From Seminavis robusta (Eukaryota; Bacillariophyta; Bacillariophyceae; Naviculales; Naviculaceae), in contig CAICTM010000088.1 in the NCBI GenBank assembly GCA_903772945.1, positions 1 to 64,000 on the forward strand: a DNA stretch of 64,000 nt. Reading direction: 5' to 3'. The notes under the pieces were generated by a model. The model worked only from the letters and a program-made list of their open reading frames with translations, was not told the origin of the DNA and did not search any database. This document shows, in pieces, positions 10,452-21,727 of this stretch. The position numbers were made by a program, and so were the translations under genes. The first letter of the stretch is position 1; every line of letters starts with the position of its first letter.

Positions 10452-12485
10452 ATGGCTCTCACGGAGGAGGTAAAGGCGAAATGGCCCCAGGTATTTGAGG
10501 CCATTCGAAAGAGAGACCTTCAGAATGTCATTGACACACTCGCAGCAGCAGATCGTCCCGTTGATTTTGCATCCTGTATCGGCGCAACAAGTGGAATGAA
10601 TCTGATCCATGCGGCCCTAGATTTCGAGCGCGTGCCCAAGAATTTTTTGTTGCATGAAGATCTTGTCGGCAAGTTAATCAAGTACTACCCTGGAGCCTTG
10701 AAGATCAAGGATAAAAAGGGAAACCTGCCAATTCACTATGCTATCAGTATGCAAAACTGTCACCTGAGCCTCATCGAAGCACTCTTGGCATCTTACCCAG
10801 ACAGCATCAAGCAACAGGACGCCAAGGCGTGTCTCCCCATTCACTTGGCATGCATGTATCGCAACACCCATCTCGTCGAGTGTCTGGTGGAAAAGTACCC
10901 TGAGGGATTGAAGCACCCAGACAAGGATGAAATGCTGCCACTTCATAAAGCGCTTCGTCATTGCTGTGATGTTACCACTGTGAAGTTTCTCTTGGACAAG
11001 AACCCAGCTAGTGCAGCGGCGAAAGACTTTTCTGGTCAGTTTCCCTTGCATTTGTTATTCCGATTCTATTCCGTTCCTGGTGTCATCTTTTCGTCGCTGA
11101 CGAACAGTCTTATTGATGCCTATCCAGAGGCTTCCAAACACAAGGCAGTCACTGGGAAATTCCCGCTCGACTATGTTCTCGACAGGGAGAATTTGAGCGA
11201 ACAAGAACTCCAATTCATTCTTTCACATTGCCATTCGGCAGACTCCATTTCCAATGTGGACGCTGAAGGACGCCTGCCGATCCACATTGCTTGCAAAAAG
11301 GGTCGGACCTCAATGGCTATCAAGCTAATGGCCGTGGCCCACCCTGACAGCCTCAAGCAGCCGGACAACTCTGGCAACCTACCGGTTCACTATGCTGCGG
11401 CTCACTGCTCTTTTGAGGCCCTTCGGTGTGTCATGGAGTTGTACCCTGAAGGACTTTTGCACAAGAACGTACTCAACAAGCGTCCAATTGCCATGTGTTC
11501 CAAAGATCATGATAAATTCCGCGCTTTGGCTGAGGCCTGCCCTGCCAGTCTTTATGACGACGGAGCCGGAAAGGCACCTCTGGAACCACTGATTGAGTAC
11601 CTCAAACTGTTCAATCTTACGCGTCGAAACAGCTTGCTTCTGGAAAACGTCTTGCGTGCAACGCAACATGGATGTGGCCCTAGCGATACCAAAACTGCCG
11701 CAGCCGAGGCTGAGGCTGAGAAACAGCAACAGCTTGCCTCTCTAGCAAAGCAACTTGAACAGTTCCACGCGAAAGATATGACAGAGCTCAACAAGTCCCA
11801 CTCGAAAGTTATGGCAGAGCTCAAGAAGTCCCACGCCGATGAGAAGCAGCAACAGCAACAACTGCTTGAACAACTGCAGAAGCGGCACAATGAGCTCGAG
11901 CTTCGTCAGAAGACAGAGAAGGAGCAGCTACAAGAGTATCATGCAAAAGAGAAGGAGAAGCTACATCAGTCATATGAGGAAGACAAGCAGGAACTACAGC
12001 TGTCCCACGAGGAAGAGAAGCAACACCTTGAAGTCTCCCGTACGCTCTACAAGCAGATCGCAGCTGAGGGCCGAAAGCAAGATAAGAACTTCCTCACAAA
12101 GGTTGCCCAGGAAGACAGCAAGGTCTGCACTGAAGACTTGAAGTCCTTTGCCACCTCACTCAAGAACCGAATCGACCTGATTTCTTACCGCATTCACCCC
12201 GAAGTCAAGCCATCCATGATGCAACTTTTGTTTGACGGCTTCATCACCAATCCAAATGTTGCAAAATCATCTTTGGTAGATTGTGTCCAAATGATGGATG
12301 CCGAGCTCACTTGCTTGGAAATTGACATGGAACAAGTCACCTGTGGAGCCAAGGTTCCATCCAGCCCTGGCAGCTCGGATACCGCCAAAGCGAAGGTTCC
12401 ATCCAACCCTGACAGCCCGGATACCGCCAAATCCTCTGTTGAACCAACGGAACGTCCCACCAAACGGGCTCGCATTTCGCCTTAG
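10452..12485 (+). CDS. Ankyrin-repeat protein with long coiled coil and C-terminal nuclear signal
   Basis: A single-exon 677-residue protein. Residues about 45-370 hold a chain of ankyrin repeats, with recurring LPIHYA, LPIHLAC and LPLHKAL segments each followed by a helix and a YPE/YPD turn. Residues about 405-560 are a Gln/Glu/Lys-rich heptad stretch with recurring AELKKSH and LSHEEEKQ units, typical of a coiled coil. A globular helical region follows, then a short duplicated PSSPGSSDTAK / PSNPDSPDTAK segment and the basic end RPTKRARISP, a likely nuclear localisation signal. Ankyrin arrays bind proteins, and the coiled coil suggests dimerisation. Diatoms have many such genes without known function. 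The last 50 bases, including the stop, are duplicated just downstream. Confidence 0.85.
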   Translation: MALTEEVKAKWPQVFEAIRKRDLQNVIDTLAAADRPVDFASCIGATSGMNLIHAALDFERVPKNFLLHEDLVGKLIKYYPGALKIKDKKGNLPIHYAISMQNCHLSLIEALLASYPDSIKQQDAKACLPIHLACMYRNTHLVECLVEKYPEGLKHPDKDEMLPLHKALRHCCDVTTVKFLLDKNPASAAAKDFSGQFPLHLLFRFYSVPGVIFSSLTNSLIDAYPEASKHKAVTGKFPLDYVLDRENLSEQELQFILSHCHSADSISNVDAEGRLPIHIACKKGRTSMAIKLMAVAHPDSLKQPDNSGNLPVHYAAAHCSFEALRCVMELYPEGLLHKNVLNKRPIAMCSKDHDKFRALAEACPASLYDDGAGKAPLEPLIEYLKLFNLTRRNSLLLENVLRATQHGCGPSDTKTAAAEAEAEKQQQLASLAKQLEQFHAKDMTELNKSHSKVMAELKKSHADEKQQQQQLLEQLQKRHNELELRQKTEKEQLQEYHAKEKEKLHQSYEEDKQELQLSHEEEKQHLEVSRTLYKQIAAEGRKQDKNFLTKVAQEDSKVCTEDLKSFATSLKNRIDLISYRIHPEVKPSMMQLLFDGFITNPNVAKSSLVDCVQMMDAELTCLEIDMEQVTCGAKVPSSPGSSDTAKAKVPSNPDSPDTAKSSVEPTERPTKRARISP

Positions 12486-12540
12486 AACAAGTGAACCAAC
12501 GAAACGTCCCACCAAACGGGCTCGAATGTCGCCTTAGAAC
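12439..12540 (+). repeat. 52-bp tandem duplication spanning the ankyrin gene stop codon
   Basis: The segment encoding EPTERPTKRARISP plus its TAG and the following ACAA is present twice, 52 bp apart (GAACCAAC at 12441 and 12493; CTTAGAACAA at 12481 and 12533). The second copy differs at a few bases and encodes the same basic tail followed by its own stop, but it lies after the first stop and so in the 3' untranslated region. Confidence 0.85.
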
Positions 12541-12875
12541 AACTTTCGAGGCCTTTGCTTTCGATCTTGAGCCGTGACGTGATGTGAAGGGGGAGCGACC
12601 GTCCAAAGTTGGCCCCGTTTCTTCCCTCAGGGGAACATGGGATACCTTGTATTGGCCTTTTGGACTATACAGAAGACTCAGATGCTTGTCCAATCGCGGC
12701 CAATCGTTCATAGATACATGTAGTTGATAAAATAAACAACTTATTGGAACTCGGCTGCACTAGCTAGCTAGATAGATTGCCAATGCCACAGCATCACGGA
12801 TCCACGATGCCCTCTCTCGCCGCTATTCAGTTGGTGGTCAATTTACCCTTATCCCTACCGTAGAATTGCCAAGAT
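12541..12875. other. Spacer between ankyrin gene and retroelement
   Basis: This carries the 3' flank of the ankyrin gene and, towards its end, what was once the upstream region of the MIC19-like gene before the retroelement inserted at 12881. No frame or clear repeat is seen beyond a CTAGCTAGCTAG run near 12760. Confidence 0.5.
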
Positions 12876-12881
12876 CTTTCG
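12876..12881. repeat. Target-site duplication, left copy (right copy 20380-20385)
   Basis: CTTTCG directly precedes the 5' LTR and directly follows the 3' LTR. Five bases (TTTCG) would be the usual copia length; the sixth match may be chance. It shows that the two LTRs belong to one insertion. Confidence 0.85.
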
Positions 12882-13375
12882 TGTTAGAAAGGTATTTTCG
12901 TATGAGGAAGACGACTCGGGTCCACATCACGGTTCGTGATTGGGGATGTGTGACTCGAATCAGATGGTTATCCGATCATCATCAGATGCCAGGTGTACAA
13001 GGAACGAGGACAATGGTCGTCTAGATGATGCAACTACAAAGGTTAGGAAGTTAGGTCGAGAGATGAATGCAAGGAGCGACGGATGGACAAATGAATGGAC
13101 GGATGAAGGTCCATAGGTTTAGTAAAGTGGAAAGCCCTCCAGGGCCAACCATGACTTCAGGAAGATAGACGACGAGATCTATCTGCAGATGAAACTGCGA
13201 GAAACAGAGGATGAAAGATCTGGTATATGTATGCATATCGGAGCTCAGTTGTGAGCTCACAATCTGAACGAGAGAGAAAGAGAAAACGAAACAATAGCCA
13301 GTCTACTAGACAGTAGAGCTGAAGGATATTGATTAAATTAGAGAAATTGTGCGTTCAGTTCACACCTTTTCAACA
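12882..13375 (+). repeat. 5' LTR of the copia element
   Basis: 494 bp, beginning TGTTAG and ending CAACA, and matching 19869-20379 along its whole length. The TG...CA ends are typical of LTRs. Confidence 0.92.
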
Positions 13376-16300
13376 CGTTTTAAAACGATAACTATCAGGA
13401 AAGAGTGAGTTGGATCAGGTTGTCAAACAAAGAGAAGAATTGAGAATAAGTAAAGATGTCTACGGAGGTAGAGGTTCATCGTCGAGCAAGTATCCCATCT
13501 TGATGGGAAAGATGAGAATTCAGGTTCTACAAGGTCAAATGATGGCCCATTTATCAAAGTATGGTACGTAGAACTATGAAAGACTCTACGGAGATCAAAC
13601 CGGACAACTGGGAAAAACCTACAGGTACGGGCAAGTTGTCGGACGACGAAATAGAAAAGATCGAAAGTCGCAGAAGAAGAACAGAAAGCAGCTGGAATAC
13701 TGCTGGACTCGACAATGTGGAGACCATCGAAGGCAAGACGCCTTCGACCTACTGGCCTCACACCAAACGACTGACCATGCTGCTGGGAAATTCAAGGGCA
13801 TGTGGAGTCCATGCTGGATCTCTACATCTGAAGACAGTGGTGAGGTAGCAGCTCGACGAACGAATACTACGATAAAGATGGACATCAAGGAAAACCCAAA
13901 GAAGTTCGAGATTGGACTCGACGTGACGCAAGAAGCTAGCGAAGGATGGGTTCAAGATATCGGACGAAGAGTACATCAAGGACCTTCTCGAGAAGATGCC
14001 GAAGAAGGAAGGAGAACTCGGAGTATCATGAAGTGAAGAAAGTGTCTGAGAAGGATCAAGACACAGGACATGGGATAACGGTAAAGGGTGTGTGGATGAC
14101 TTATGCGAAATACATGAGATAAAGCACGGAAAAAGTCAGACGACCACATGGGAAACAGCTTTCATGATTGAGGAAAACATTCAAGGCAGATGCAGGAACT
14201 GTGGAAGATCGGACACAAGCAAAAAGACTGCCAGACAAGAAAGGCTCGAACGGAAGAAACTACGGACAAGTACAAGGAAAGTCAAACGGTAAATTCAACA
14301 GGACAATGGGAGCAGGGCGGATTTAGGAAAGAAGAAGTTCAGCGAAAGTGCTTCCACTGTGAAAGATTGGGCACAGGAAATGGATTGCCTAAAACTCAAA
14401 GGGAACAAAGAAATGTAGAAGGAGCGAAACAGCACAAGAAACAACGGAAGAGATGGCTTCATGACGATGAGCGAAGAATATGCATGCCATGCCGAGAGTA
14501 GAGTTGTCAGACGATAAACAGGAGGAGTAGAAGAAGCATCGGAATATGAAGGCAAAGAAAGGGACGCATTCTGGGACATTTTGAAAGGGAGATGACGTGG
14601 ATGAAGATGGAGAAAGCTTGAGCATTAACTTATGAGGCGATGGAGCCCTTAAATCTCTCCAAAAGAACAACAACGACTGAATAAAGAAGAATCAGTCAAA
14701 TACAACAAGAACCCAGACGTTACCTATCTGTCTCGAAACAGAGAGCAGGGCAGATTCGACAGCGACACTCCACGATTTAAAGCAAACGCTACAACAAAGA
14801 AGTTTCTGAGAAGGAGGAGAAACAACGAACGTCAAATTCCCACAATCTACGAAGACGACAACTACTACAGCTGTTTGAGCGAAGCACGAAGAAGTAGAAG
14901 ATGTCGACAGATTCCAAGTTGCCCGAACGTGCTAGAGGCACAGCTGTACCGAGTTGGAGTCGACACATGAGAAGATCAGCACATCCAATCCTTGAGCAAC
15001 CGACATCCATGAACGAGCAACCGAAGGATGGAATTGGACGATTCACACATAACAGGTATACAGTGGAGAGGATCGCGGAAGAAGCATGCCACTAATCCCC
15101 GAGTACTAGGGAAGGGCACTCGAGCCCAGAGATGAAGCAACTGGTGGAAACTTCGAACAGTTCAATGGTGCGAGGATGATGCCATACGAGATAAGAACAA
15201 CCCCCATCTCGGGAGCTCCAGGCGGAACTGCTAGGTTGGGTCAGCAGTTTGTTGTCTTTCGCGATTGGACTCCAGACACGACAATTATCGCAGTGATGTT
15301 AACGGCAAGATAAAGCGCGGACAAAACGTCGGCGAAGGAACAGGAACGAGGAATGTTCGGGTTAACGGCATTCAGCATTCCCGAAGTAGAAAGTGAAGTA
15401 TGTAACGGAGATGTCGCACATGCTCAATACAATCGGGATTGAAGGTGCACGTGGATATGCCACTATTGGGAGAAGGGGATTCGCACAACCCATGCCAGTG
15501 ATTGTACGGTGGAAGCGCTTGATTTGGTCAGCTGCTCGTGGAGCAGACAAGCAGAAGTATGCGCAACGAGGCAATCAAAAACTGCAGAAGGAAGGATTAA
15601 CCAGAGTATGATGCTCGGAAAGGAAGATTTTCGAGTGCGAACTCTATCCTACGGAATATGGTATCCCAAGGGTCCAGCCGATCGCATTTACCTGAACAAC
15701 AACGTCGCAAGCCAATGGGCGAGCTGCTGACATATGCTTGTTGGGAGGGACGACACAGTCCAGGACTGGTAGGGATCAGAGACGAGCTCATCCTCAAACT
15801 ATCTAGCGCAGACCACCGGAACGAAAGGGAAGGGCTTTTATGTTTATGTTGGGTCAGTATACCAAGGACGGACCTGGATGGCAGAAGATCGGGCAAAACT
15901 ATTGGCATAGCGTTTGAACTTTGCGAGTGATCACCCTACCGATGGTATCACACATCCACGTTACTACAAGGATTGGACGCATCAACTTTTCAGTACCAAC
16001 GAGATGGACTGACACCGATCGTGATCGAGAACTCCCCCGGCATCGACATGCTATTGAATGCTGGCCTAGTCATCACAAGGACAAGTGAGTCACTTTGTGG
16101 ACGCCAACGTGCAGACAGGAATGCAGTGATCATCCGTCAGTTACCATACTTCCCACAGCGTCGCGTAATGTGGCTCAGTTAAAGCGTGGCAGTCGGAAGG
16201 TTCGACAGGCAAGGAAGAAGCGCTGGAAGATGTACAAGGTAATAAAGAAGCGATGAGTATGTTGTTCACCATGAGGTCAGGAGAAGGTTTCAGCCGGAGC

Positions 16301-19300
16301 ACATGATTGCAGACAGTGGTGCATCAACTCATATGGGCAATTGGACGATGGAATGACTGTATGTGGAAGAAATTGATGAAGGAATCAAGGTTGGAAGTGG
16401 GACAAGATCCGAGCAGTAAAGAAAAGGAACGATCAAGTTAAGGCAATGCAACGTGATGGCACAACGTATGACTTGACACTGTCGGATTACAAGTATGTCC
16501 CCAACCTGGTGTATGTTTATTTAGTTTGTCAAGGCAATCCAGAAGGTTGGAGATCTCGAATAAAGGAACCAAGATTGTCTTGACGCAACGCAACCACGAA
16601 TAGTCTTTGATAAAATTAACTCAAACAAAGACGGATATCTTTGCGCATTGATCTCTTCCCACAGGACATGCCACAAGAGAGCAATTACGCGTGCACGATG
16701 ACAACGGCACTGGAGGCGACTGAAGAGAACTTCGCCAAGTGACACTGTGGATACGCCCAAGTCGGAACACCAAGTAAGGTGAAGTACTGGAAAACAACGA
16801 CCTCCACAGAAACTGGGACATGCGGTGAAGCCGCACTACGCAGGACAGCACATCAGTACGGTGGAAGCTCACAGGGACATTAGAACCATGTTCTCACTGT
16901 GGAGCAGGACGAGCAAAACAAGCCCGTAGCCAAGGAGACTTCAACGACATCAGAGATCCCTGGAGAACGAATATTTATAATACCTCGTCTGTGGATGAAT
17001 GCACGTCACCAAGGGAGGAAATATTGGTGGCGATTATTGATGTATGCTACCAGTATGCGATGGAGTAGGATCATTCAGACCAAACGCGATGTCATCCTTA
17101 AGTCAAGAACTTCATTCGAGTATGGATCCAGGGCACCCAGTACACTACATCCGGAGGACGATGCAGGAGAAACAAGAAGCTGATGACGGATGTGAAAACG
17201 CGATTGAACCATGTTTGAGACGGGTTAAGTTTGAGTTAACTGGACGAGAATACGCCTCAACAGAACGGAAAGGTAGAACGATGGATTGCAGTAGGCACCG
17301 ATCGGATTCGGGCCATGTTCCACGAAGCCGGTTTTGATGAGAAGCAACGAAAGTTTCTCTACGGAATGCAGTCATGCACGTCACTGACGTTGAGAATGTA
17401 CTACAGTCAGCATCTCATGACAATCCAAGCTACCGCATGTTCTATGGAGAAGACATTCCACAGTTATCCAAGTTGCGACGATTGGAGAAGTTGGATACGT
17501 CAAGTTTGTTGGAAAGATCAAGGGAAACTACAAGATCGTGGATTACCTATGCTGTATCTTGGAAGAGCACGGAATCACAGTGCAGACACGTACAAGATGT
17601 AAATATCGCAACAGGGCACAAGTGCTCACACGCGATGTGATCTGGATGGACAAGACGTATGCCGAATGGAAGGGTATGGGTCTACCCAGCACAGCAGAAA
17701 ACTCACACATATTGGAAAAGATAAACTCCTCAGCGTCCTACCTACAGAAAATCGGGAATCGAACTCTCATGATCTGCTCCTTAAGCCCACGAAGACTACC
17801 AAGGCAGGAGCAATCACACTAGAAACCAAGAAGATTAATAAAGTTCTCGCGATCCCAACAGCCAAACCACCTGACCCGGTCGCGACCAAACTATCCAAGG
17901 CAACGCGGGAACTACAGAAACTCAGTGCGAGCTACAACCCCCAGGCCCTACAGACACTGGACAAGCTAGCGCGGTACAACCTCATGACGGGGGCTCCCTC
18001 ATGCAAGCACTTTCGGACGATGCATCCGAAGGAGGAGAGAAGATAACAGCTCAGCACGAACAACCGGAATCACCGCCAATGACAGAAATGGCAAACTTTT
18101 CGACGATTCCAATGACAGAACAGTTTTGGGAACGCACATGAAGACTGGATGGAGTTTGGTACACGGCATCAGAAGTAGATTTGACGGGAGGACTAGACAG
18201 GCATCCATTGATCAAGAACTCTGCATATACCCAAGGACTCAGGATCCAGCAAAGTACAAGTATCTGTTCACCAAACCAAGCACGTTCGAGGAAGCTTGGG
18301 ACCACCCGGAACCATTTCAGCGAGAGAAGTGGAGAGAGGGATCAAAGGCGAGCTAGACAAGAAGGAGAAACTCAAGGTCTGGCGCAAGATCAAGAGATCA
18401 AGAATGGAGGAAGGGAGACGATGTGTCAAACACAAGGGTGCTGAAATCAAGCGGAATGGAAGATTCAGAGCTAGATTGGTTGCCTGCGGCTACAGTCAGT
18501 ACCCGGAATTGATTTTGACAAACATCTACAGTCCGGTGGCTAACGACATCACCTTCCGCATCATCTTGATTCTACTACTAAAGAAGATGGAAGAGCGAAG
18601 GCAATTATCTTCGATATTGAGACAGCATTCCTACATGGAGACATGGACGTAGTCATCTACATGGACTGCCCAAAAGGACTAGAACACCAAGAGACATGTG
18701 TCATACTGGACAAACCATCTAGGGCTTGCAGAGCGCACGACAGTACTATCTTGAAGTTTGCGAGTGTTGGAAGACTTAGGATTCGTACTTCCTAGTGATC
18801 CATGCCTCTTCATGCGGAACAAGAATGGGAAGATATGCGTGATTCTATGTTACGTGGATGACAATCTCACCATTGGAGAAGAAGACATATCAAGGAAGTG
18901 CTTCAAGGATTAAAGATCGAGGCTGAACATGACCATAGAGTAGAACTCACGGACTACCTGACTGTGAGATTCGGATGAATCCCCGAAAGGATGCTGCATG
19001 GGTGGGACAACCTCACATGATCAAGAAGATTCAAACCACATTCGGAGAGGAGGTACAGAAGCTACCCAAGTACAAGACTGCGGGAACACCTGGACTCGGA
19101 ATAGTAAAGACAGACGAACAGAGCGAATGGATCGCTGAAGAACAACAGAGCAGATATCGAACAGGAGTAGGCATGCTCATGTACCTTATCAAGCATTCAA
19201 GCCAGAAATCTCGAACGCGGTACGAGAGCTAGCTAAGGTCTTGGGATGCGCAACGCCAGCAGCGTACAAGAAATGCTACGCTGTGTAAATACGTTTGGAC

Positions 19301-19854
19301 TCAAGGAACCGTGGACTTTTGATGAGACCAGAGAAGAACGAAGGACCGTGGAAAATGGAAGTATTCTCGGATTCGGATTGGCCGGAGACAAGAACAACAG
19401 AAGATCAGTCACGTCATGATGATCTTTCTCGAAGGTGTACTCATTCACTGGAGGTCCAAGCTACAGAAGGTCGTAGCATTGTCGAGTTCCGAAGCTGAGT
19501 TCTACGCGTGTGGCGAAGCAGCGAGAAGTCCCGTCATCGCGCAGATTCTGAAGTTCTACAAGATCAACGTGGAACTACTGTGCAAGTGAAGATCGATAAC
19601 TAGGTGCTATCTTTATGTCAGAGAACAAAACAAGTGCAAGTCGAACAAAGCATATGGATACGAGGTGGCACTACGTGAAACAAATGCAGCAGGACGGCCT
19701 AGTGAAGATTGATTTCGTTCGCTCGGAAGACAACGTGAGCGACATTGGAACCAAGAATGTCAACGTCGAGACCCTCGACAAGACATGCACCGAAACTGAA
19801 AGGAGACAAGGAGCAATTGGTTTGAGTTGGTAAGAAGGTCGCTGCCATCATCGC

Positions 19855-19868
19855 GAAAACAGGAAGGG
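19855..19868 (+). other. Polypurine tract of the copia element
   Basis: GAAAACAGGAAGGG lies immediately before the 3' LTR, in the position where plus-strand priming sites of LTR elements are found. Confidence 0.7.
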
Positions 19869-20379
19869 TGTTAGAAAGGTATTTTCGTATGATGGACAGA
19901 CGACTCGGGATCCACAATCACGGTTCGTGATTGGGGATGTGTGACTCGAATCAGATGGTTATCCGATCATCATCAGATGGCCAGGTGTACAAGGAACGAG
20001 GACAATGGTCGTCTAGATGATGCAACTACAAAGGTTAGGAAGTTAGGTCGAAGAGATGAATGCAAGGAGCGACGGGATGGAACAAATGAATGGACGGATG
20101 AAGGTCCATAGGTTTAGTAAAGTGGGAAAGCCCTCCAGGGCCAACCATGCACTTCAGGAAGATAGATCGACGAGATCTATCTGCAGATGAAACTGCGAGA
20201 AACAGAGGATTGAAAGATCCTGGTATATGTATGCATATCGGAGCTCAGTTGTAGAGCTCACAATCTGAACGAGAGAGAAAGAGAAAACGAAACAAATAGC
20301 CAGTCTACTAGACAGTAGAGCTGGAAGGATATTGATTAAATTAGAGAAATTGTGCGTTCAAGTTCACACCTTTTCAACA
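19869..20379 (+). repeat. 3' LTR of the copia element
   Basis: 511 bp, beginning TGTTAG and ending CAACA. It pairs with the 5' LTR at 12882-13375. Its end is only 104 bp before the start codon of the MIC19-like gene, so LTR signals could influence that gene. Confidence 0.92.
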
Positions 20380-20483
20380 CTTTCGAGGCCGCAACAACAC
20401 AGCAACACCACCACACTCTCTTGGCTCTTTTGTTTTGTCCTCTCTATCAGCATTCCTCTTACATTATCAACTAATAAGAAACC

Positions 20484-21047
20484 ATGGGAAACTCTGCTTC
20501 TTCTTCGTCTCCATCGTCTACCAGCAGAGCCTCGGAAGGCTTTGAAGTGACTTTGAGCGATAACTTTCAACAAACGGTGCTCCAGGATTTCAACGCCAAG
20601 GTCCATGCCCAATACATGCAAATCAAAGAGCAGCAACAGATTCATCAACAGGCCAATTCGGAGCAGGCAAGACAGAATGAACTATTGCAACAGCAAAAAC
20701 AGGCCGCCATCCAACAACTCGACAAGCGATTGGATGCTTTGGAGGCAGATTTTGACCAAAAAGTAAAAGCCGCCGATGGTGCCGCGTTGACCTTGACCCA
20801 AAAATATGTCAAGCCAGAAGAGGTAGGGAGCGCAAGAGAAGAGGAAGTATCTATGTATAGATATTTGCACTCGTCATACTCACAGATAGTTGTTTGTTTG
20901 TTTGAACAGATTCTAGGCAAAGAAGCCCCGTGTGCCGACGTCCGTAGCAGCTATGCTTCTTGTCAAAAGAGCAATCCACCAGGTGCCTGTGCCATCTACA
21001 TACAAGCCCTGCAAGATTGTGTGACCAAAGCTGTCGCAGAGAAATAG
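20484..21047 (+). CDS. MIC19/CHCHD3-like MICOS subunit with twin CX9C motif, 2 exons
   Basis: The N-terminus MGNSASSSS is a myristoylation-type start. A Gln-rich coiled coil follows (about residues 40-95), and the C-terminus holds a CHCH domain with two exact CX9C pairs (CADVRSSYASC and CAIYIQALQDC). This order matches MIC19/CHCHD3, an inner-membrane protein that helps form mitochondrial cristae junctions and is imported by the Mia40-type oxidative route. The open frame is 187 codons, but 20823-20909 (87 bp) begins GTAGGG, ends TTTGAACAG and is rich in non-conserved residues. I read it as a phase-0 intron, giving 158 residues with KYVKPEE joined to ILGKEAPC. The start lies 104 bp after a retroelement LTR, so its native promoter has been displaced. 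MIC19 against another twin-CX9C coiled-coil protein is not fully settled. Confidence 0.8.
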   Translation: MGNSASSSSPSSTSRASEGFEVTLSDNFQQTVLQDFNAKVHAQYMQIKEQQQIHQQANSEQARQNELLQQQKQAAIQQLDKRLDALEADFDQKVKAADGAALTLTQKYVKPEEVGSAREEEVSMYRYLHSSYSQIVVCLFEQILGKEAPCADVRSSYASCQKSNPPGACAIYIQALQDCVTKAVAEK

Positions 21048-21050
21048 AAA

Positions 21051-21690
21051 GTTAGAAGCAAATCCATGGATAGCTGTAACTACAAAACTACCCTATGGTA
21101 CAATCGACTGTGGGTTCATACCGGTAGCTAGCTTGTAGCTATAGTGAAACAGTTATCTTTATTGTACAGCAAAATTGCACACCCAGCCAACGCTGGAATT
21201 GTTTACATGTCTGTGTTTGAGCTCTCTAGCTAGTGAGCCATGTGTCGTCTTGGCCGGGAATGATTCAATCACTGTGACTTCTATTCAATCAGTTTTCTTT
21301 GTCATGCCTCCCATGTTTCCCAAACATCTCTATGCAACATTGAACAACCAACCCTGGAATTGTTTACATTATGTACAAGTCCTTGTTTGGCTTGTCTGAC
21401 GGCTCTAGCGAGCCATGTGGTGTCTTGGCTGGGTATCCCTTTGACCTCGATTGATAATAGTCTTCATATCTCCACTTGTAGTCTTGTCCTGCACACGTCT
21501 TTTGTATTCCTCATGTTCATCAGAGGACCAAATAGATGATAGAAAGAGTAGGTTTACCTTTGATTTGATTTATTCTATGCATCGGTGGCTGCCCCCACAA
21601 TAAGTTGCTTTGGAAGGTATCACTGCTGAACTGATTTGATGAAACTTTCTTTCGGGAGAGTATTTGCTCAAACGAGCAAGCGGACAAAGT
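21051..21690. repeat. Spacer with a diverged direct-repeat pair
   Basis: Two segments of about 75-85 bp (about 21187-21258 and 21349-21432) share CTGGAATTGTTTACAT, then a CTCTAGC/GAGCCATGTG core and a TGTCTTGGC end. They are an old imperfect direct repeat roughly 160 bp apart. No gene is visible in the rest. Confidence 0.6.
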
Positions 21691-21727
21691 CACTCAAAGC
21701 ATCAGGCTCCAAGCTTTGAAAACTGAA

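Larger units (their letters stand above)
12882..20379 (+). mobile_element. Ty1/copia LTR retrotransposon (diatom CoDi-like), broken
   Basis: This is an element of about 7.5 kb with two LTRs in the same direction, flanked by a matching short target duplication. Internal order is gag-like region with two CCHC-type knuckles (about 14185-14375), protease-like DSG (about 16310), integrase region (about 16600-17700), reverse transcriptase with a YVDD-type site (18851-18862), and RNase H (about 19360-19820). Integrase before reverse transcriptase identifies Ty1/copia. A polypurine tract (19855-19868) precedes the 3' LTR. The internal region has many breaks (dozens) and cannot make the proteins as read. 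The LTRs differ almost only by short gaps, with few substitutions, so the insertion may be fairly recent despite its broken state. It lies on the plus strand and ends just before the MIC19-like gene. Confidence 0.9.
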
